DNA from: Flavobacteriaceae bacterium LYZ1037
GTDB taxonomy: Bacteria; Bacteroidota; Bacteroidia; Flavobacteriales; Flavobacteriaceae
DNA length: 64,000 bases
Direction of reading: 5' to 3'
NCBI GenBank assembly: GCA_003144015.1
Contig: QFWS01000001.1
Span: 310,001 to 374,000, forward strand
Of the stretch, positions 26,266 through 37,606 are shown one piece after another (the first letter of the stretch is position 1; each line of letters starts with the position of its first letter). Position numbers and translations under genes: made by a program. The notes under the pieces are model-generated. The model saw only the letters and a list, made by a program, of their open reading frames with translations, did not search any database and was not told where the DNA came from.

Positions 26266-26640
26266 ATGGCAGATTTAAAAGATTTCGCAGAACAATTAGT
26301 AAACTTAACAGTAAAAGAAGTAAACGAATTAGCAACTATATTAAAAGATGAGTATGGTATCGAGCCTGCAGCTGCTGCTGTAGCTATGGCTGGTCCTGCT
26401 GCTGGTGGTGGAGACGCTGCTGATGAGCAAACTGAATTTGATGTAATTCTTAAAGCCGCTGGTGGTTCTAAATTAGCAGTTGTAAAACTAGTTAAAGAAT
26501 TAACTGGTTTAGGATTAAAAGAAGCTAAAGGTTTAGTTGATGAGGCACCAAGCCCAATCAAAGAAGGAGTTTCTAAAGATGAAGCTGAAGCTCTAAAAAC
26601 TCAATTAGAGGAAGCAGGAGCTGAGGTTGAGCTTAAGTAA
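26266..26640 (+). CDS. rplL: 50S ribosomal protein L7/L12
   Basis: The 124-residue acidic protein has the N-terminal dimerisation helix, an Ala-rich hinge (about 30-50) and the C-terminal domain with [18 protein letters not shown] and [14 protein letters not shown]. It recruits translation GTPases. A strong hairpin lies between it and rpoB. Confidence 0.97.
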   Translation: MADLKDFAEQLVNLTVKEVNELATILKDEYGIEPAAAAVAMAGPAAGGGDAADEQTEFDVILKAAGGSKLAVVKLVKELTGLGLKEAKGLVDEAPSPIKEGVSKDEAEALKTQLEEAGAEVELK

Positions 26641-26663
26641 GCTTAACAATCAAAACTAACAAA

Positions 26664-26700
26664 GGTTTAGGTCTGGAGAGTACTCTCTAAGACCTAGACC
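26664..26700 (+). promoter_or_regulatory. Long hairpin between rplL and rpoB (attenuator or processing site)
   Basis: GGTTTAGGTCT and AGACCTAGACC pair over 11 bp (one G-T), and inside them GGAGA / TCTCT adds 5 bp around loop GTAC with a single bulged A. No T-run follows, so it is not a classical terminator. It may act like the rplL-rpoB attenuator/RNase III region of E. coli. Confidence 0.6.
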
Positions 26701-26765
26701 ATTTGTCGTATATAGTCAGTAGGCTATAAACAAACATTTTTTTTTAATCAAAATTTCGTCCATTG

Positions 26766-29700
26766 ATGTTAGTAACACAAGCTGAAAGATTAAACTTCTC
26801 GTCTATTGTAAATAGAACAGAATATCCAGATTTTATGGATATTCAGATTAAATCCTTCCAGGATTTTTTCCAGTTAGAAACGAAATCAGAAGAAAGAGGT
26901 AATGAAGGTCTTTATAATACCTTCATGGAAAACTTCCCAATAACAGACACACGTAATCAATTTGTTTTAGAATTTTTAGATTACTTTATCGATCCACCTA
27001 GATATACAATTGAAGAATGTATTGAAAGAGGACTTACATATAGCGTGCCACTTAAGGCTAGATTAAAACTGTATTGTACAGACCCTGAACATGAGGATTT
27101 TGAAACCATTGTTCAAGATGTGTACCTTGGTACTATTCCTTATATGACACCTTCAGGTACTTTTTGTATCAATGGTGCAGAACGTGTTGTAGTTTCTCAA
27201 TTACATCGTTCTCCAGGTGTGTTTTTTGGACAATCTTTTCATGCAAATGGAACTAAATTATACTCTGCAAGAGTTATTCCTTTTAAAGGTTCTTGGATTG
27301 AATTCGCTACAGATATCAATCAAGTAATGTATGCGTATATCGATCGTAAGAAAAAATTACCTGTTACTACATTATTTAGAGCTATTGGTTTCGAGCGCGA
27401 TAAAGATATTCTTGAAATATTTGATCTTGCTGAAGAAATTAAGGTATCTAAAGCTGGATTGAAAAAAGTACTAGGTCGTAAATTGGCTGCTCGTGTACTT
27501 AATACTTGGCATGAGGATTTCGTTGATGAAGACACTGGTGAAGTGGTTTCTATTGAGCGTAACGAAATTGTTCTTGATAGAGATACTGTATTAGATAAAG
27601 ATAATATTGAGGAAATCCTTGAAACAAGCGTAAAAACGATTCTTTTACATAAAGAGAGTGCGCAACAAGGAGATTATGCAATTATTCATAACACGTTACA
27701 AAAAGATCCAACAAACTCTGAAAAAGAAGCTGTTGAACATATTTATAGACAACTACGTAATGCTGAGCCGCCAGATGAGGAAACAGCACGTGGTATAATT
27801 GATAAATTATTCTTTTCAGATCAACGTTACTCTCTTGGAGAAGTAGGTCGTTATAGAATGAATAAAAAATTAGGTCTTGATATTGGAATGGATAAGCAAG
27901 TGCTTACTAAAGAAGATATCATTACTATTATAAAATATTTAATCGAGCTAATCAACTCAAAAGCAGAAATTGATGATATTGATCACTTATCTAACCGTCG
28001 TGTACGTACAGTTGGTGAACAATTATCTTCTCAATTTGGTGTTGGTTTAGCGAGAATGGCTCGTACTATTCGTGAACGTATGAATGTTCGTGATAACGAA
28101 GTATTTACACCAATCGATTTAATTAATGCTAAGACTTTATCGTCTGTTATTAATTCATTTTTTGGTACGAATCAGCTTTCACAGTTTATGGATCAAACAA
28201 ATCCACTTGCTGAAATTACGCACAAACGTCGTTTATCAGCACTTGGACCAGGTGGTTTATCTCGTGAAAGAGCAGGTTTCGAAGTACGTGATGTTCACTA
28301 TACACACTACGGAAGACTTTGTCCAATTGAAACTCCTGAGGGACCAAACATTGGATTAATATCGTCACTTTCAGTTTTTGCTAAGGTAAACTCAATGGGA
28401 TTCATTGAAACTCCTTATAGAAAAGTAACTGATGGTGTTGTAGATATTAAAAGCACACCTATTTATTTAAGTGCTGAAGAAGAGGAAGAGCAAATGATTG
28501 CTCAAGCAACTGTAAAAGTAGATGATAAAGGAAAAATTCTTCACGATAAGGTCATTGCTCGAATGGAAGGCGATTTCCCAGTGGTAGAACCATCTCAAAT
28601 TCATTATACAGATGTTGCACCAAATCAAATTGCTTCAATCTCTGCATCTTTAATTCCTTTCTTAGAGCATGATGATGCAAATAGAGCCTTGATGGGGTCG
28701 AATATGATGCGTCAGGCTGTGCCATTATTACGTCCACAAGCTCCAATTGTCGGAACAGGTTTAGAAAGACAAGTAGCTTCAGATTCTCGTGTTTTAATTA
28801 ATGCTGAAGGAAGTGGTGTTGTAGAGTACGTTGATGCAAACGAAATAACCATTAAATACGATAGAACTGAAGACGAAGCTAAAGTAAGTTTTGATAGTGA
28901 TGTTAAAACATACCAGTTAGTAAAATTCAGAAAAACGAACCAAGGAACATCTATTAACCTAAAGCCTATTGTAGAAAAAGGTGATAAGGTTGCAAAAGGT
29001 CAAGTTCTTTGTGAAGGATATGCTACTCAAAAAGGAGAATTAGCTTTAGGTAGAAATATGAAAGTAGCTTTTATGCCTTGGAAAGGGTATAACTTTGAGG
29101 ATGCGATTGTTATTTCTGAAGAAGTGGTAAGAAATGATGTGTTTACTTCAATTCATATCGATGAGTATTCTCTAGAAGTTAGAGATACGAAATTAGGAAA
29201 CGAAGAACTTACTAACGATATTCCAAACGTTTCAGAAGAGGCTACTAAAGACCTTGATGAAAACGGAATGATTCGCGTAGGTGCAGAAGTAAAACCTGGT
29301 GATATTCTTATTGGTAAAATTACACCAAAAGGAGAGTCGGATCCAACTCCAGAAGAAAAATTATTACGTGCTATTTTTGGTGATAAAGCTGGAGATGTTA
29401 AAGATGCCTCTTTAAAAGCTTCACCTTCATTAAATGGAGTGGTAATCGATAAAAAACTTTTTGCTCGTGCTGTTAAAGATAAACGTAAACGTGCAAAAGA
29501 TAAAGAAGATATCACTCAATTAGAAGGTATCTACGATAAAAAGTTTGATGATTTACAAGATGTTTTAGTTGAAAAACTATTTGCACTTGTAAATGGTAAA
29601 ACGGCACAAGGGGTCTTTAACGATTTAGGAGAAGAAGTGTTACCAAAAGGTAAAAAATACACCCTTAAAATGTTAAATGCTGTTGATGATTATACGCACT

Positions 29701-30578
29701 TAACAAGTGGTACTTGGACAACAGATGATTATACAAACAAACTTGTTGCCGATTTAATTCACAACTATAAAATTAAAGAAAACGACTTACAAGGTTCTTT
29801 ACGTCGTGAAAAGTTTACAATTTCTGTAGGAGATGAATTACCGGCAGGTATCATAAAATTAGCTAAAGTTTACATTGCTAAAAAGCGTAAACTAAAAGTT
29901 GGTGATAAAATGGCTGGACGTCACGGAAACAAAGGTATTGTTGCTCGTATCGTTCGTCAAGAAGATATGCCATTCTTAGAAGATGGAACTCCAGTTGATA
30001 TTGTATTAAATCCACTTGGTGTACCTTCTCGTATGAATATTGGTCAGATTTACGAAACTGTTTTAGGATGGGCTGGACAAAAATTAGGTCGTACTTACGC
30101 GACACCAATTTTTGATGGTGCAACACTAGATCAAATTAACGGATTTACAGATGAAGCTGGAATTCCAAGATTTGGACACACCTATCTTTATGATGGTGGT
30201 ACAGGAGATCGTTTTGATCAACCTGCAACCGTTGGAGTTATCTATATGCTAAAATTAGGACATATGGTTGACGATAAAATGCACGCACGTTCTATTGGAC
30301 CATATTCATTAATTACGCAACAACCTCTTGGTGGTAAAGCACAATTTGGTGGTCAGCGTTTTGGAGAAATGGAAGTTTGGGCACTTGAAGCCTATGGAGC
30401 ATCTGCAACATTAAGAGAAATATTGACAGTTAAATCTGATGATGTTATTGGAAGAGCTAAAACATACGAAAGTATCGTTAAAGGAGAACCAATGCCAGAA
30501 CCTGGATTACCAGAATCTTTCAACGTACTTATGCACGAATTGAAAGGTTTAGGACTAGACATTAGATTAGAGGAATAA
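26766..30578 (+). CDS. rpoB: DNA-directed RNA polymerase subunit beta
   Basis: The 1270-residue beta subunit is complete and normal for Bacteroidota. The rifampicin pocket reads [18 protein letters not shown] followed by [14 protein letters not shown], with the wild-type Asp, His and Ser at the usual resistance positions. [12 protein letters not shown] and the C-terminal [18 protein letters not shown] are present. The start is taken at ATG 26766 ([11 protein letters not shown]); the TTG just before it (26763) is less likely. It follows the rplL hairpin by 65 bp and precedes rpoC by 62 bp. Confidence 0.98.
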   Translation: MLVTQAERLNFSSIVNRTEYPDFMDIQIKSFQDFFQLETKSEERGNEGLYNTFMENFPITDTRNQFVLEFLDYFIDPPRYTIEECIERGLTYSVPLKARLKLYCTDPEHEDFETIVQDVYLGTIPYMTPSGTFCINGAERVVVSQLHRSPGVFFGQSFHANGTKLYSARVIPFKGSWIEFATDINQVMYAYIDRKKKLPVTTLFRAIGFERDKDILEIFDLAEEIKVSKAGLKKVLGRKLAARVLNTWHEDFVDEDTGEVVSIERNEIVLDRDTVLDKDNIEEILETSVKTILLHKESAQQGDYAIIHNTLQKDPTNSEKEAVEHIYRQLRNAEPPDEETARGIIDKLFFSDQRYSLGEVGRYRMNKKLGLDIGMDKQVLTKEDIITIIKYLIELINSKAEIDDIDHLSNRRVRTVGEQLSSQFGVGLARMARTIRERMNVRDNEVFTPIDLINAKTLSSVINSFFGTNQLSQFMDQTNPLAEITHKRRLSALGPGGLSRERAGFEVRDVHYTHYGRLCPIETPEGPNIGLISSLSVFAKVNSMGFIETPYRKVTDGVVDIKSTPIYLSAEEEEEQMIAQATVKVDDKGKILHDKVIARMEGDFPVVEPSQIHYTDVAPNQIASISASLIPFLEHDDANRALMGSNMMRQAVPLLRPQAPIVGTGLERQVASDSRVLINAEGSGVVEYVDANEITIKYDRTEDEAKVSFDSDVKTYQLVKFRKTNQGTSINLKPIVEKGDKVAKGQVLCEGYATQKGELALGRNMKVAFMPWKGYNFEDAIVISEEVVRNDVFTSIHIDEYSLEVRDTKLGNEELTNDIPNVSEEATKDLDENGMIRVGAEVKPGDILIGKITPKGESDPTPEEKLLRAIFGDKAGDVKDASLKASPSLNGVVIDKKLFARAVKDKRKRAKDKEDITQLEGIYDKKFDDLQDVLVEKLFALVNGKTAQGVFNDLGEEVLPKGKKYTLKMLNAVDDYTHLTSGTWTTDDYTNKLVADLIHNYKIKENDLQGSLRREKFTISVGDELPAGIIKLAKVYIAKKRKLKVGDKMAGRHGNKGIVARIVRQEDMPFLEDGTPVDIVLNPLGVPSRMNIGQIYETVLGWAGQKLGRTYATPIFDGATLDQINGFTDEAGIPRFGHTYLYDGGTGDRFDQPATVGVIYMLKLGHMVDDKMHARSIGPYSLITQQPLGGKAQFGGQRFGEMEVWALEAYGASATLREILTVKSDDVIGRAKTYESIVKGEPMPEPGLPESFNVLMHELKGLGLDIRLEE

Positions 30579-30583
30579 AAAAA

Positions 30584-30601
30584 TCCCCTCGAAAGAGGGG
30601 A
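30584..30601 (+). promoter_or_regulatory. GNRA-capped hairpin between rpoB and rpoC
   Basis: TCCCCTC / GAGGGGA pair over 7 bp around a GAAA tetraloop, 5 nt after the rpoB stop. Only AAATTT follows, not a T-run. It probably stabilises or processes the rpoB-rpoC message rather than terminating it. Confidence 0.55.
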
Positions 30602-30640
30602 AATTTAAGTTTACAAAATAATTCGATATCACCATTTATT

Positions 30641-33600
30641 ATGGCAAGAAAACAAGATAAGAATACAGTACAGAGATTTAATAAAATCTCCATAGGTTTA
30701 GCATCACCAGAGTCTATTTTAGCAGAATCTAGAGGTGAAGTTCTAAAACCAGAAACTATCAATTATCGAACACATAAACCAGAACGTGATGGTTTATTCT
30801 GTGAGCGTATTTTTGGTCCCGTAAAGGATTACGAATGTGCCTGTGGAAAATATAAAAGAATTCGCTACAAAGGGATTATTTGCGACCGTTGTGGTGTAGA
30901 AGTAACAGAAAAGAAAGTACGTAGAGATCGTGTAGGACACATTAACCTTGTTGTTCCTGTAGCTCATATCTGGTATTTCCGTTCGTTACCAAATAAAATA
31001 GGTTACCTTTTAGGCTTACCATCTAAGAAATTAGATATGATTATTTACTACGAACGTTATGTAGTAATTCAAGCTGGTATAGCTAACAATGCTGAAGGAG
31101 AACCAGTTCAAAAAATGGATTTCTTAACAGAAGAAGAATACTTAAATATTCTTGAAACGCTTCCAAAAGAAAATCAATATTTAGAAGATTCAGATCCTAA
31201 TAAGTTTATAGCTAAAATGGGAGCTGAATGTTTAATCGATTTATTAGCTAGAATAGATTTAGATGCCTTGTCATTTGAATTACGTCATAAAGCTAATACT
31301 GAAACTTCTAAACAACGTAAAACCGAAGCTTTAAAACGTTTACAAGTTGTAGAATCTTTACGTGAGTCTAATGAGAACAGAGAAAATCGTCCAGAATGGA
31401 TGATTATGAAAGTTGTTCCAATTATTCCACCAGAATTACGTCCATTAGTACCACTAGATGGAGGACGTTTTGCAACGTCTGATTTAAATGATTTATACCG
31501 TCGTGTTATTATCCGTAACAACCGTCTTAAAAGACTTGTTGAAATAAAAGCACCAGAAGTTATTTTGCGTAATGAGAAACGTATGTTACAAGAATCTGTT
31601 GATTCATTATTTGATAACACACGTAAATCTTCTGCAGTAAAAACTGACTCTAACAGACCTTTAAAATCTTTGTCAGATTCGCTTAAAGGAAAGCAAGGAC
31701 GTTTCCGTCAAAACTTACTTGGTAAACGTGTGGATTATTCAGCACGTTCAGTAATTGTTGTTGGACCAGAATTAAAATTATTTGAATGTGGATTGCCAAA
31801 GAATATGGCAGCTGAACTTTACAAACCTTTTGTAATTAGAAAATTAATTGAAAGAGGTATTGTAAAAACAGTAAAATCTGCAAAGAAAATTATAGATAGA
31901 AGAGAACCTGTAGTATGGGATATTTTAGAAAATGTTTTAAAAGGACATCCAGTTCTTTTAAATCGTGCTCCTACATTACACAGATTAGGTATTCAAGCTT
32001 TCCAGCCTAAATTGATTGAAGGTAAAGCAATCCAGTTACATCCACTTGTAACTACTGCGTTTAATGCCGATTTTGATGGAGACCAGATGGCAGTACATTT
32101 ACCATTAGGACCAGAAGCTATTTTAGAGTGTCAATTATTAATGTTAGCCTCTCACAATATCTTAAATCCTGCAAATGGTTCACCAGTAGCTGTACCTTCA
32201 CAAGATATGGTACTTGGTTTATATTATATGACCAAAGAACGTAAGTCTACTAAAGAAGTGCCAATTAAAGGCGAAGGCTTAACATTCTATTCGCCAGAAG
32301 AGGTTGTTATTGCTTACAACGAAAAAAGAGTTGAATTAAATGCATCTATTAAAGTTAGAACGTACGACTTTAATGAAGCAGGAGAATTAACCTTACAAAT
32401 AATTCCTACAACTGTTGGACGTGTTCTGTTTAATTTAAACGTTCCACATGCAGCAGGATATATTAATGAAGTACTTACTAAAAAATCATTAAGAAATATT
32501 ATTGGTGATATTTTAAAAGTAACGTCGGTTCCTGAAACTGCCGATTTCCTTGATGAAATTAAAAACTTAGGATATAATTTTGCCTTTAAAGGTGGATTAT
32601 CTTTCAGTTTAGGAGATATCATTATCCCACCAGAAAAACAAGACATGATCGATAAAGCTAATGGTTTGGTTGATGGTATTATGGGTAACTATAACATGGG
32701 ACTTATTACAAACAATGAACGTTATAACCAGGTTATTGATATTTGGACTTCTACAAATGCTGAATTGACAGAATTGTCTATGAAGCGTATTCGTGAAGAC
32801 CAACAAGGATTTAACTCAGTATATATGATGCTTGATTCTGGTGCTCGTGGATCTAAAGAACAGATTCGTCAGCTTACTGGAATGCGTGGATTAATGGCAA
32901 AGCCTAAAAAATCGACAGCAGGTGGAGGAGAGATTATTGAAAATCCAATTCTTTCTAACTTTAAAGAAGGACTTTCAATTTTAGAATACTTTATCTCAAC
33001 TCACGGTGCTCGTAAAGGTCTTGCCGATACAGCTCTTAAAACTGCAGATGCTGGTTATTTAACACGTCGTTTAGTAGATGTATCTCAAGACGTTATAGTA
33101 AATAGTGAAGACTGTGGTACTTTAAGAGGTGTCGAAGTAACACCATTAAAGAAAAACGATGAAATAGTTGAATCTTTAAAAGATAGAATTGTAGGTAGAA
33201 TTTCTTTAAATGATGTTTACGATCCTTTATCAGACGATTTATTTGTTGCTTCAGGAGAGTTAATAGATGAAGACATTGCAAAAGCAATCGAGAATTCACC
33301 TATTGATGCAGTAGAAGTTCGTTCGCCATTAACTTGTGAGGCTAAAAAAGGAATCTGTACAAAATGTTACGGACGTAATTTAGCAACCAATAAAATGGTT
33401 CAACTTGGTGAAGCAGTTGGAGTTGTGGCAGCACAATCAATTGGAGAACCTGGGACTCAATTAACATTACGTACATTTCACGTAGGTGGTATTGCTGGTA
33501 ACATTTCTGAAGAAAACAAACTAGCTGTTAAATTTGATGGTATCGCAGAGATAGACGAACTTAAAACAGTTAAAGGTGAAGATAGCGATGGAAAAACAAA

Positions 33601-34942
33601 TAATATTGTTATTTCTCGTACTTCAGAATTGAAACTTGTTGATAAGAAAACAGGTATTGTTTTAAGCACAAATAATATTCCTTATGGATCTACTATTTTA
33701 GTTAAAAATGGCGATGCACTTAAAAAAGGAGATGTTGTTTGTTCTTGGGATCCATATAATGGTGTTATTATTTCAGAATTTGCTGGAAAAGTTAGATATG
33801 AAAATATAGAACAAGGTATCACATACCAAGTTGAAATAGATGAACAAACAGGTTTCCAAGAAAAAGTAATTTCTGAATCTAGAAATAAAAAGTTAATCCC
33901 AACACTTCACATTGAAGATTCGAAAGGAGAAACAATTCGTTCTTACAATTTACCAGTAGGAGCTCACTTAATGATTGACGATGGAGATAAAATTAAAGTT
34001 GGTAAAATTTTAGTTAAGATCCCTCGTAAATCAGCTAAATCTGGAGATATTACAGGAGGTTTACCACGTGTAACCGAATTATTTGAAGCACGTAACCCTT
34101 CAAATCCAGCAGTTGTAAGTGCTATTGATGGTGTTGTTTCCTTCGGAAAAATTAAAAGAGGTAATCGTGAGATTATTGTAGAATCTAAATTAGGAGATAT
34201 TAAGAAATACTTAGTAAAATTATCAAATCAGATTCTTGTACAAGAAAACGATTTTGTTAAAGCTGGTATGCCACTTTCTGATGGTTCTATTACACCTAAC
34301 GATATCTTGAACATTAAAGGACCTTCAGCTGTACAACAGTACTTAGTGAACGAAGTTCAAGAAGTATATCGTTTACAAGGTGTGAAGATTAACGATAAGC
34401 ATTTTGAAGTTGTAGTAAGACAGATGATGCGTAAAGTTAGAATTATAGATTCTGGAGATACAACGTTCTTAGAAGACCAATTAGTTCATAAGTCAGATTT
34501 CATTGAAGAAAACGATGAAGTATTTGGAATGAAAGTGGTTGAGGATTCAGGAGATTCTGCAACTATTAAAGCAGGTCAAATTATTTCACCTCGCGATTTA
34601 AGAGACGAAAATTCGATACTACGTAGAGAAGATAAGAAGCTTGTTGAAGCTAGAGATGCTCAACCAGCTACTGCAACGCCTATTTTACAAGGTATTACTA
34701 GAGCATCGTTACAAACTAAATCGTTTATTTCGGCAGCATCGTTCCAAGAAACTACTAAGGTTCTTAATGAAGCAGCAGTAAATGGTAAGGTAGATACTTT
34801 AGAAGGCCTTAAGGAAAATGTTATTGTAGGTCATAGAATTCCAGCAGGTACTGGTATGAGAACTTACGAGAATATTATAGTTGGGTCTAAAGAAGAATTC
34901 GACGAAATGATGCAAGCAAAACAAGAAGTTAATTATAACTAA
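30641..34942 (+). CDS. rpoC: DNA-directed RNA polymerase subunit beta'
   Basis: The 1433-residue subunit has the N-terminal zinc site ([20 protein letters not shown]), the catalytic [12 protein letters not shown] with three Asp for Mg2+, the second zinc cluster ([13 protein letters not shown]) and [16 protein letters not shown]. It forms the active-centre cleft with RpoB. A hairpin terminator follows 32 nt after the stop. Length and motifs are standard for the phylum. Confidence 0.98.
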   Translation: MARKQDKNTVQRFNKISIGLASPESILAESRGEVLKPETINYRTHKPERDGLFCERIFGPVKDYECACGKYKRIRYKGIICDRCGVEVTEKKVRRDRVGHINLVVPVAHIWYFRSLPNKIGYLLGLPSKKLDMIIYYERYVVIQAGIANNAEGEPVQKMDFLTEEEYLNILETLPKENQYLEDSDPNKFIAKMGAECLIDLLARIDLDALSFELRHKANTETSKQRKTEALKRLQVVESLRESNENRENRPEWMIMKVVPIIPPELRPLVPLDGGRFATSDLNDLYRRVIIRNNRLKRLVEIKAPEVILRNEKRMLQESVDSLFDNTRKSSAVKTDSNRPLKSLSDSLKGKQGRFRQNLLGKRVDYSARSVIVVGPELKLFECGLPKNMAAELYKPFVIRKLIERGIVKTVKSAKKIIDRREPVVWDILENVLKGHPVLLNRAPTLHRLGIQAFQPKLIEGKAIQLHPLVTTAFNADFDGDQMAVHLPLGPEAILECQLLMLASHNILNPANGSPVAVPSQDMVLGLYYMTKERKSTKEVPIKGEGLTFYSPEEVVIAYNEKRVELNASIKVRTYDFNEAGELTLQIIPTTVGRVLFNLNVPHAAGYINEVLTKKSLRNIIGDILKVTSVPETADFLDEIKNLGYNFAFKGGLSFSLGDIIIPPEKQDMIDKANGLVDGIMGNYNMGLITNNERYNQVIDIWTSTNAELTELSMKRIREDQQGFNSVYMMLDSGARGSKEQIRQLTGMRGLMAKPKKSTAGGGEIIENPILSNFKEGLSILEYFISTHGARKGLADTALKTADAGYLTRRLVDVSQDVIVNSEDCGTLRGVEVTPLKKNDEIVESLKDRIVGRISLNDVYDPLSDDLFVASGELIDEDIAKAIENSPIDAVEVRSPLTCEAKKGICTKCYGRNLATNKMVQLGEAVGVVAAQSIGEPGTQLTLRTFHVGGIAGNISEENKLAVKFDGIAEIDELKTVKGEDSDGKTNNIVISRTSELKLVDKKTGIVLSTNNIPYGSTILVKNGDALKKGDVVCSWDPYNGVIISEFAGKVRYENIEQGITYQVEIDEQTGFQEKVISESRNKKLIPTLHIEDSKGETIRSYNLPVGAHLMIDDGDKIKVGKILVKIPRKSAKSGDITGGLPRVTELFEARNPSNPAVVSAIDGVVSFGKIKRGNREIIVESKLGDIKKYLVKLSNQILVQENDFVKAGMPLSDGSITPNDILNIKGPSAVQQYLVNEVQEVYRLQGVKINDKHFEVVVRQMMRKVRIIDSGDTTFLEDQLVHKSDFIEENDEVFGMKVVEDSGDSATIKAGQIISPRDLRDENSILRREDKKLVEARDAQPATATPILQGITRASLQTKSFISAASFQETTKVLNEAAVNGKVDTLEGLKENVIVGHRIPAGTGMRTYENIIVGSKEEFDEMMQAKQEVNYN

Positions 34943-34974
34943 TTTGTATGTTATCATTCAATATTAAATAATTA

Positions 34975-35005
34975 AAAGAATCCTGCTATTGCAGGATTCT
35001 TTGTT
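34975..35005 (+). terminator. Rho-independent terminator after rpoC
   Basis: A 12-bp stem AAAGAATCCTGC / GCAGGATTCTTT with loop TATT and a short T-rich tail. It lies 17 nt before the DUF3467 start, so some read-through into that gene is likely. The stem core is shared with the rpsU terminator. Confidence 0.75.
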
Positions 35006-35021
35006 TAAAACTATACATATT

Positions 35022-35339
35022 ATGTCAGAAGAAAAAAAACAAAAAAAACCAGGACAAATAAATATTGAACTAGATGAAAAAGTAGCTGAGGGAACGTATT
35101 CTAACTTAGCTATTATCAATCATTCAGTTTCAGAATTTGTTATAGATTTTGTTAGTATCATGCCAGGTACACCTAAAAGTAAAGTGAAATCTAGAATTAT
35201 ATTAACTCCACAACATGCCAAAAGACTATTCAAAGCTTTAGGTGACAATGTTAATAAATTTGAGAATGCACACGGTGAAATTAAAGATTACGAGCAACCA
35301 CCAATTCCACTCAATTTTGGACCAACTGGTGAAGCTTAA
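35022..35339 (+). CDS. DUF3467 domain protein
   Basis: The 105-residue protein matches DUF3467: a Lys-rich start, then INIELDEKVAEGTYSNLAIINHS, FVIDFVSIMPG, KVKSRIILTPQHAKRLFKAL and a proline-rich tail ending GPTGEA. The family is small and cytoplasmic with no known function. ATG 35022 (MSEEKKQKKPG) is chosen because upstream codons lie inside the rpoC terminator. The final 50 bp of the gene recur 110 bp downstream. Confidence 0.88.
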   Translation: MSEEKKQKKPGQINIELDEKVAEGTYSNLAIINHSVSEFVIDFVSIMPGTPKSKVKSRIILTPQHAKRLFKALGDNVNKFENAHGEIKDYEQPPIPLNFGPTGEA

Positions 35340-35399
35340 AAGTTTTATTTGTAACTAGAATAATTTAGAATAATAGGGTGGATGCTTGAAATATTTTTG

Positions 35400-35449
35400 A
35401 CGAGCAACCACCAATTCCACTCAACTTTGGACCAACTGGTGAAGCATAA
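35400..35449 (+). pseudogene. Duplicated 3' end of the DUF3467 gene
   Basis: These 50 bp match 35290-35339 at 48 of 50 positions, offset by exactly 110 bp. The original segment encodes YEQPPIPLNFGPTGEA plus stop. The copy has no upstream gene body: the 60 bp between the copies do not match DUF3467. One of the two differences is silent at the codon level (AAT to AAC) and the other is in the last sense codon (GCT to GCA, still Ala). It ends with a stop and is followed by a strong terminator. It looks like a remnant of a tandem gene duplication. Confidence 0.75.
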
Positions 35450-35451
35450 AC

Positions 35452-35487
35452 AAAAAAATCCCATTGATATTTCAATGGGATTTTTTT
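35452..35487. terminator. Strong terminator, probably bidirectional
   Basis: A perfect 16-bp stem of AAAAAAATCCCATTGA and its complement closes a TATT loop, with T7 on the plus strand and the mirrored A-run. It can end both the rpoC-DUF3467 side and the convergent 4Fe-4S protein gene. Confidence 0.88.
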
Positions 35488-35514
35488 GTTTAATTAAGGT
35501 ATATAAAATAAATT

Positions 35515-35748
35515 TTAACAGGCTTCCTTTTTATTTAAACAATAATCTAATGCACCTGAAGGACATTTTTTAATTTGTTTGATAATTTTTTTGGTTGAAG
35601 CTCCATCTAAGTCAATCCAAGGAATGACAGAATCTCTAAAAACATTTGAAAGCTCTCTTGCACAACGCTCTGCATGTATGCAAACTTTGGGATTGTAGGT
35701 TACAGTAATATCGTTATTACTGAAAACATTGGGGTTGTTTGTTTCCAT
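35515..35748 (-). CDS. (4Fe-4S) mono-cluster protein, YjdI/Fer4_19 family
   Basis: The 77-residue protein has the divergent mono-cluster ferredoxin pattern: CIHAERC (Cys23, Cys29), VFRDSVIPWIDLDGA and KCPSGALDYC (Cys62, Cys70), with an extra Cys at the last position. Such proteins carry one 4Fe-4S cluster and probably transfer electrons. The partner is unknown, and in some bacteria the domain is fused to a GNAT domain. Two copies of a TTCGATrAAAyACA motif lie about 100-135 bp upstream. Confidence 0.8.
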   Translation of the reverse strand: METNNPNVFSNNDITVTYNPKVCIHAERCARELSNVFRDSVIPWIDLDGASTKKIIKQIKKCPSGALDYCLNKKEAC

Positions 35749-35848
35749 AAGTAGATCATTATTTGGGGTTATAATCTAATTTAAATGTATATAATCAAAA
35801 TAGTGATTACATATAAAATCGATTAAATGTATTAAAAATTCGATAAAA

Positions 35849-35885
35849 CACAACATTAAAATTGTTTATTCGATGAAATACATCG
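35849..35885. promoter_or_regulatory. Repeated TTCGATrAAAyACA motif upstream of the 4Fe-4S protein gene
   Basis: TTCGATAAAACACA (35849-35862) and TTCGATGAAATACA (35869-35882) are direct repeats 20 bp apart, about two helical turns. The second has a 14-bp identity, ATGTATTTCATCGA on the other strand, with a site at 48498-48511. Direct repeats of this spacing suit a dimeric activator such as a LytTR protein; this is inference. Confidence 0.4.
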
Positions 35886-35890
35886 CCTTT

Positions 35891-37480
35891 TTAATTAAAT
35901 TCGGAAGTAAAATGGAATTTAATGTTTGGATATTTTTGTTGTGTCATTTGTAAACTGAATGGCGAATCTGCTAAAAACACCAATTGATTTTGTTTGTCTT
36001 TGGCTATAAAACGTTGCTTTACCCTTAAGAATTCTTTGTATTCAGCACTTTTAGGGTCTTTAGCCTCAACCCAACACGCTTTATGGACATTTAAGTTTTC
36101 ATAAGTACATTTTGCACCATACTCATGTTCTAATCTGTATTGAATTACTTCGTATTGTAGGGCGCCAACAGTACCTATTACTTTTCTTCCGTTCAGTTCT
36201 AAGGTAAATAATTGAGCAACACCTTCATCCATTAATTGGTCAATACCTTTAAATAATTGTTTGGACTTTAATGGATCTGCATTATTGATATATCTAAAAT
36301 GCTCTGGAGAGAAACTAGGCACACCTTTATAATTTAAAATTTCTCCTTCAGTTAAAGTATCTCCAATTTTAAAAGTACCAGTGTCTTGAAGCCCTACGAT
36401 ATCTCCAGGATATGAGACATCAACAATCTCTTTCTTTTCAGCAAAAAAAGCATTCGGACTTGAAAATTTGACTTTTTTATTATTTCTTACATGTAAATAA
36501 GATACATTTCTTTTAAATTCACCAGAAACAATTTTAACAAATGCTAAACGATTTCTATGATTGGGATCCATATTGGCATGGATTTTAAAAACAAACCCTG
36601 TAAATTTATCTTCTTCTGGTTTTACAAGCCTTTCCTCGCTTTGTTTAGGACGTGGCTTTGGCGCAATATCCACAAAACAATCTAATAGTTCTCTAACTCC
36701 AAAATTGTTTAAAGCCGAACCAAAAAAGACAGGTTGCTGTTTACCATCTAAGTATTCTTCTTTATTAAAAGTAGGGTAGATTCCTTCAACCAATTCAATT
36801 TCTTCACGTAGTGTGTTGGCAGCTTTATCACCTACTAGTTTATTTAATTCTGGAGATTGTAAATCTGAAATCTCGATGGTTTCTTCAATATCTTTCCGGC
36901 TATCACCACTAAAAAGATTGATGTTATTTTCCCAAAGATTATAAATACCTTTAAAATCGTAACCCATTCCAATTGGAAAACTTAACGGTACAACATGTAA
37001 GCCTAATTTTTGCTCAACTTCATCTAATAAATCAAAAGCATCTTTTCCTTCACGATCCATTTTATTGATAAAAACAATCATAGGAATGTTTCGCATGCGA
37101 CAAACTTCAACTAATTTTTCAGTTTGCTCCTCAACTCCTTTCGCAACGTCAATAACTACAATAACACTATCTACAGCTGTTAGTGTTCTAAAGGTGTCTT
37201 CAGCAAAATCCTTATGCCCAGGCGTGTCTAGAATATTGATTTTGATGCCATCATATTCAAATGCAAGTACAGAAGTAGCTACAGAAATTCCACGTTGACG
37301 CTCAATTTCCATAAAGTCACTGGTAGCTCCTTTTTTTATTTTATTACTTTTTACAGCTCCAGCTTCTTGAATGGCACCACCAAAAAGTAATAATTTTTCT
37401 GTTAAAGTGGTTTTTCCTGCATCGGGATGCGAAATAATGCCAAAGGTTCTTCGTCTGTTAATTTCTGATTTAAAACTCAT
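35891..37480 (-). CDS. prfC: Peptide chain release factor 3
   Basis: The 529-residue GTPase has HPDAGKTTL (G1), RQRGISV (G2), DTPGHKDF (G3) and NKMD (G4). The RF3-specific C-terminal region includes the segments FTLELNGRKVIGTVGALQ and VIQYRLEHEYGAKC. RF3 removes RF1/RF2 from the ribosome after peptide release. The start is ATG 37480 (MSFKSEINRRRTFGIISHPD); the longer frame to 37525 adds a non-conserved leader that overlaps the promoter. A -7 element TATCTTTG lies at 37509-37502 on the minus strand. Confidence 0.95.
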   Translation of the reverse strand: MSFKSEINRRRTFGIISHPDAGKTTLTEKLLLFGGAIQEAGAVKSNKIKKGATSDFMEIERQRGISVATSVLAFEYDGIKINILDTPGHKDFAEDTFRTLTAVDSVIVVIDVAKGVEEQTEKLVEVCRMRNIPMIVFINKMDREGKDAFDLLDEVEQKLGLHVVPLSFPIGMGYDFKGIYNLWENNINLFSGDSRKDIEETIEISDLQSPELNKLVGDKAANTLREEIELVEGIYPTFNKEEYLDGKQQPVFFGSALNNFGVRELLDCFVDIAPKPRPKQSEERLVKPEEDKFTGFVFKIHANMDPNHRNRLAFVKIVSGEFKRNVSYLHVRNNKKVKFSSPNAFFAEKKEIVDVSYPGDIVGLQDTGTFKIGDTLTEGEILNYKGVPSFSPEHFRYINNADPLKSKQLFKGIDQLMDEGVAQLFTLELNGRKVIGTVGALQYEVIQYRLEHEYGAKCTYENLNVHKACWVEAKDPKSAEYKEFLRVKQRFIAKDKQNQLVFLADSPFSLQMTQQKYPNIKFHFTSEFN

Positions 37481-37501
37481 AATAATCTTGCAAATGGGTT
37501 G

Positions 37502-37509
37502 CAAAGATA
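37502..37509 (-). promoter_or_regulatory. -7 element of the prfC promoter
   Basis: On the minus strand TATCTTTG matches TAnnTTTG and lies 21 nt before the prfC start. The -33 region is weak. Its place supports start 37480 over the longer frame. Confidence 0.55.
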
Positions 37510-37606
37510 CTATTATTAAACACAATTTAAATGATTGTTTTATTTGCTTTTTAATTTTATGAAAAGTTTGACGTATTTTTAATGTTTTGATTGGTATTTT
37601 TACGCT

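Noticed and set aside
37481-37525. 15-codon N-terminal extension of prfC
   Set aside because: It covers the likely promoter (TATCTTTG) and is not part of the RF3 N-terminus.
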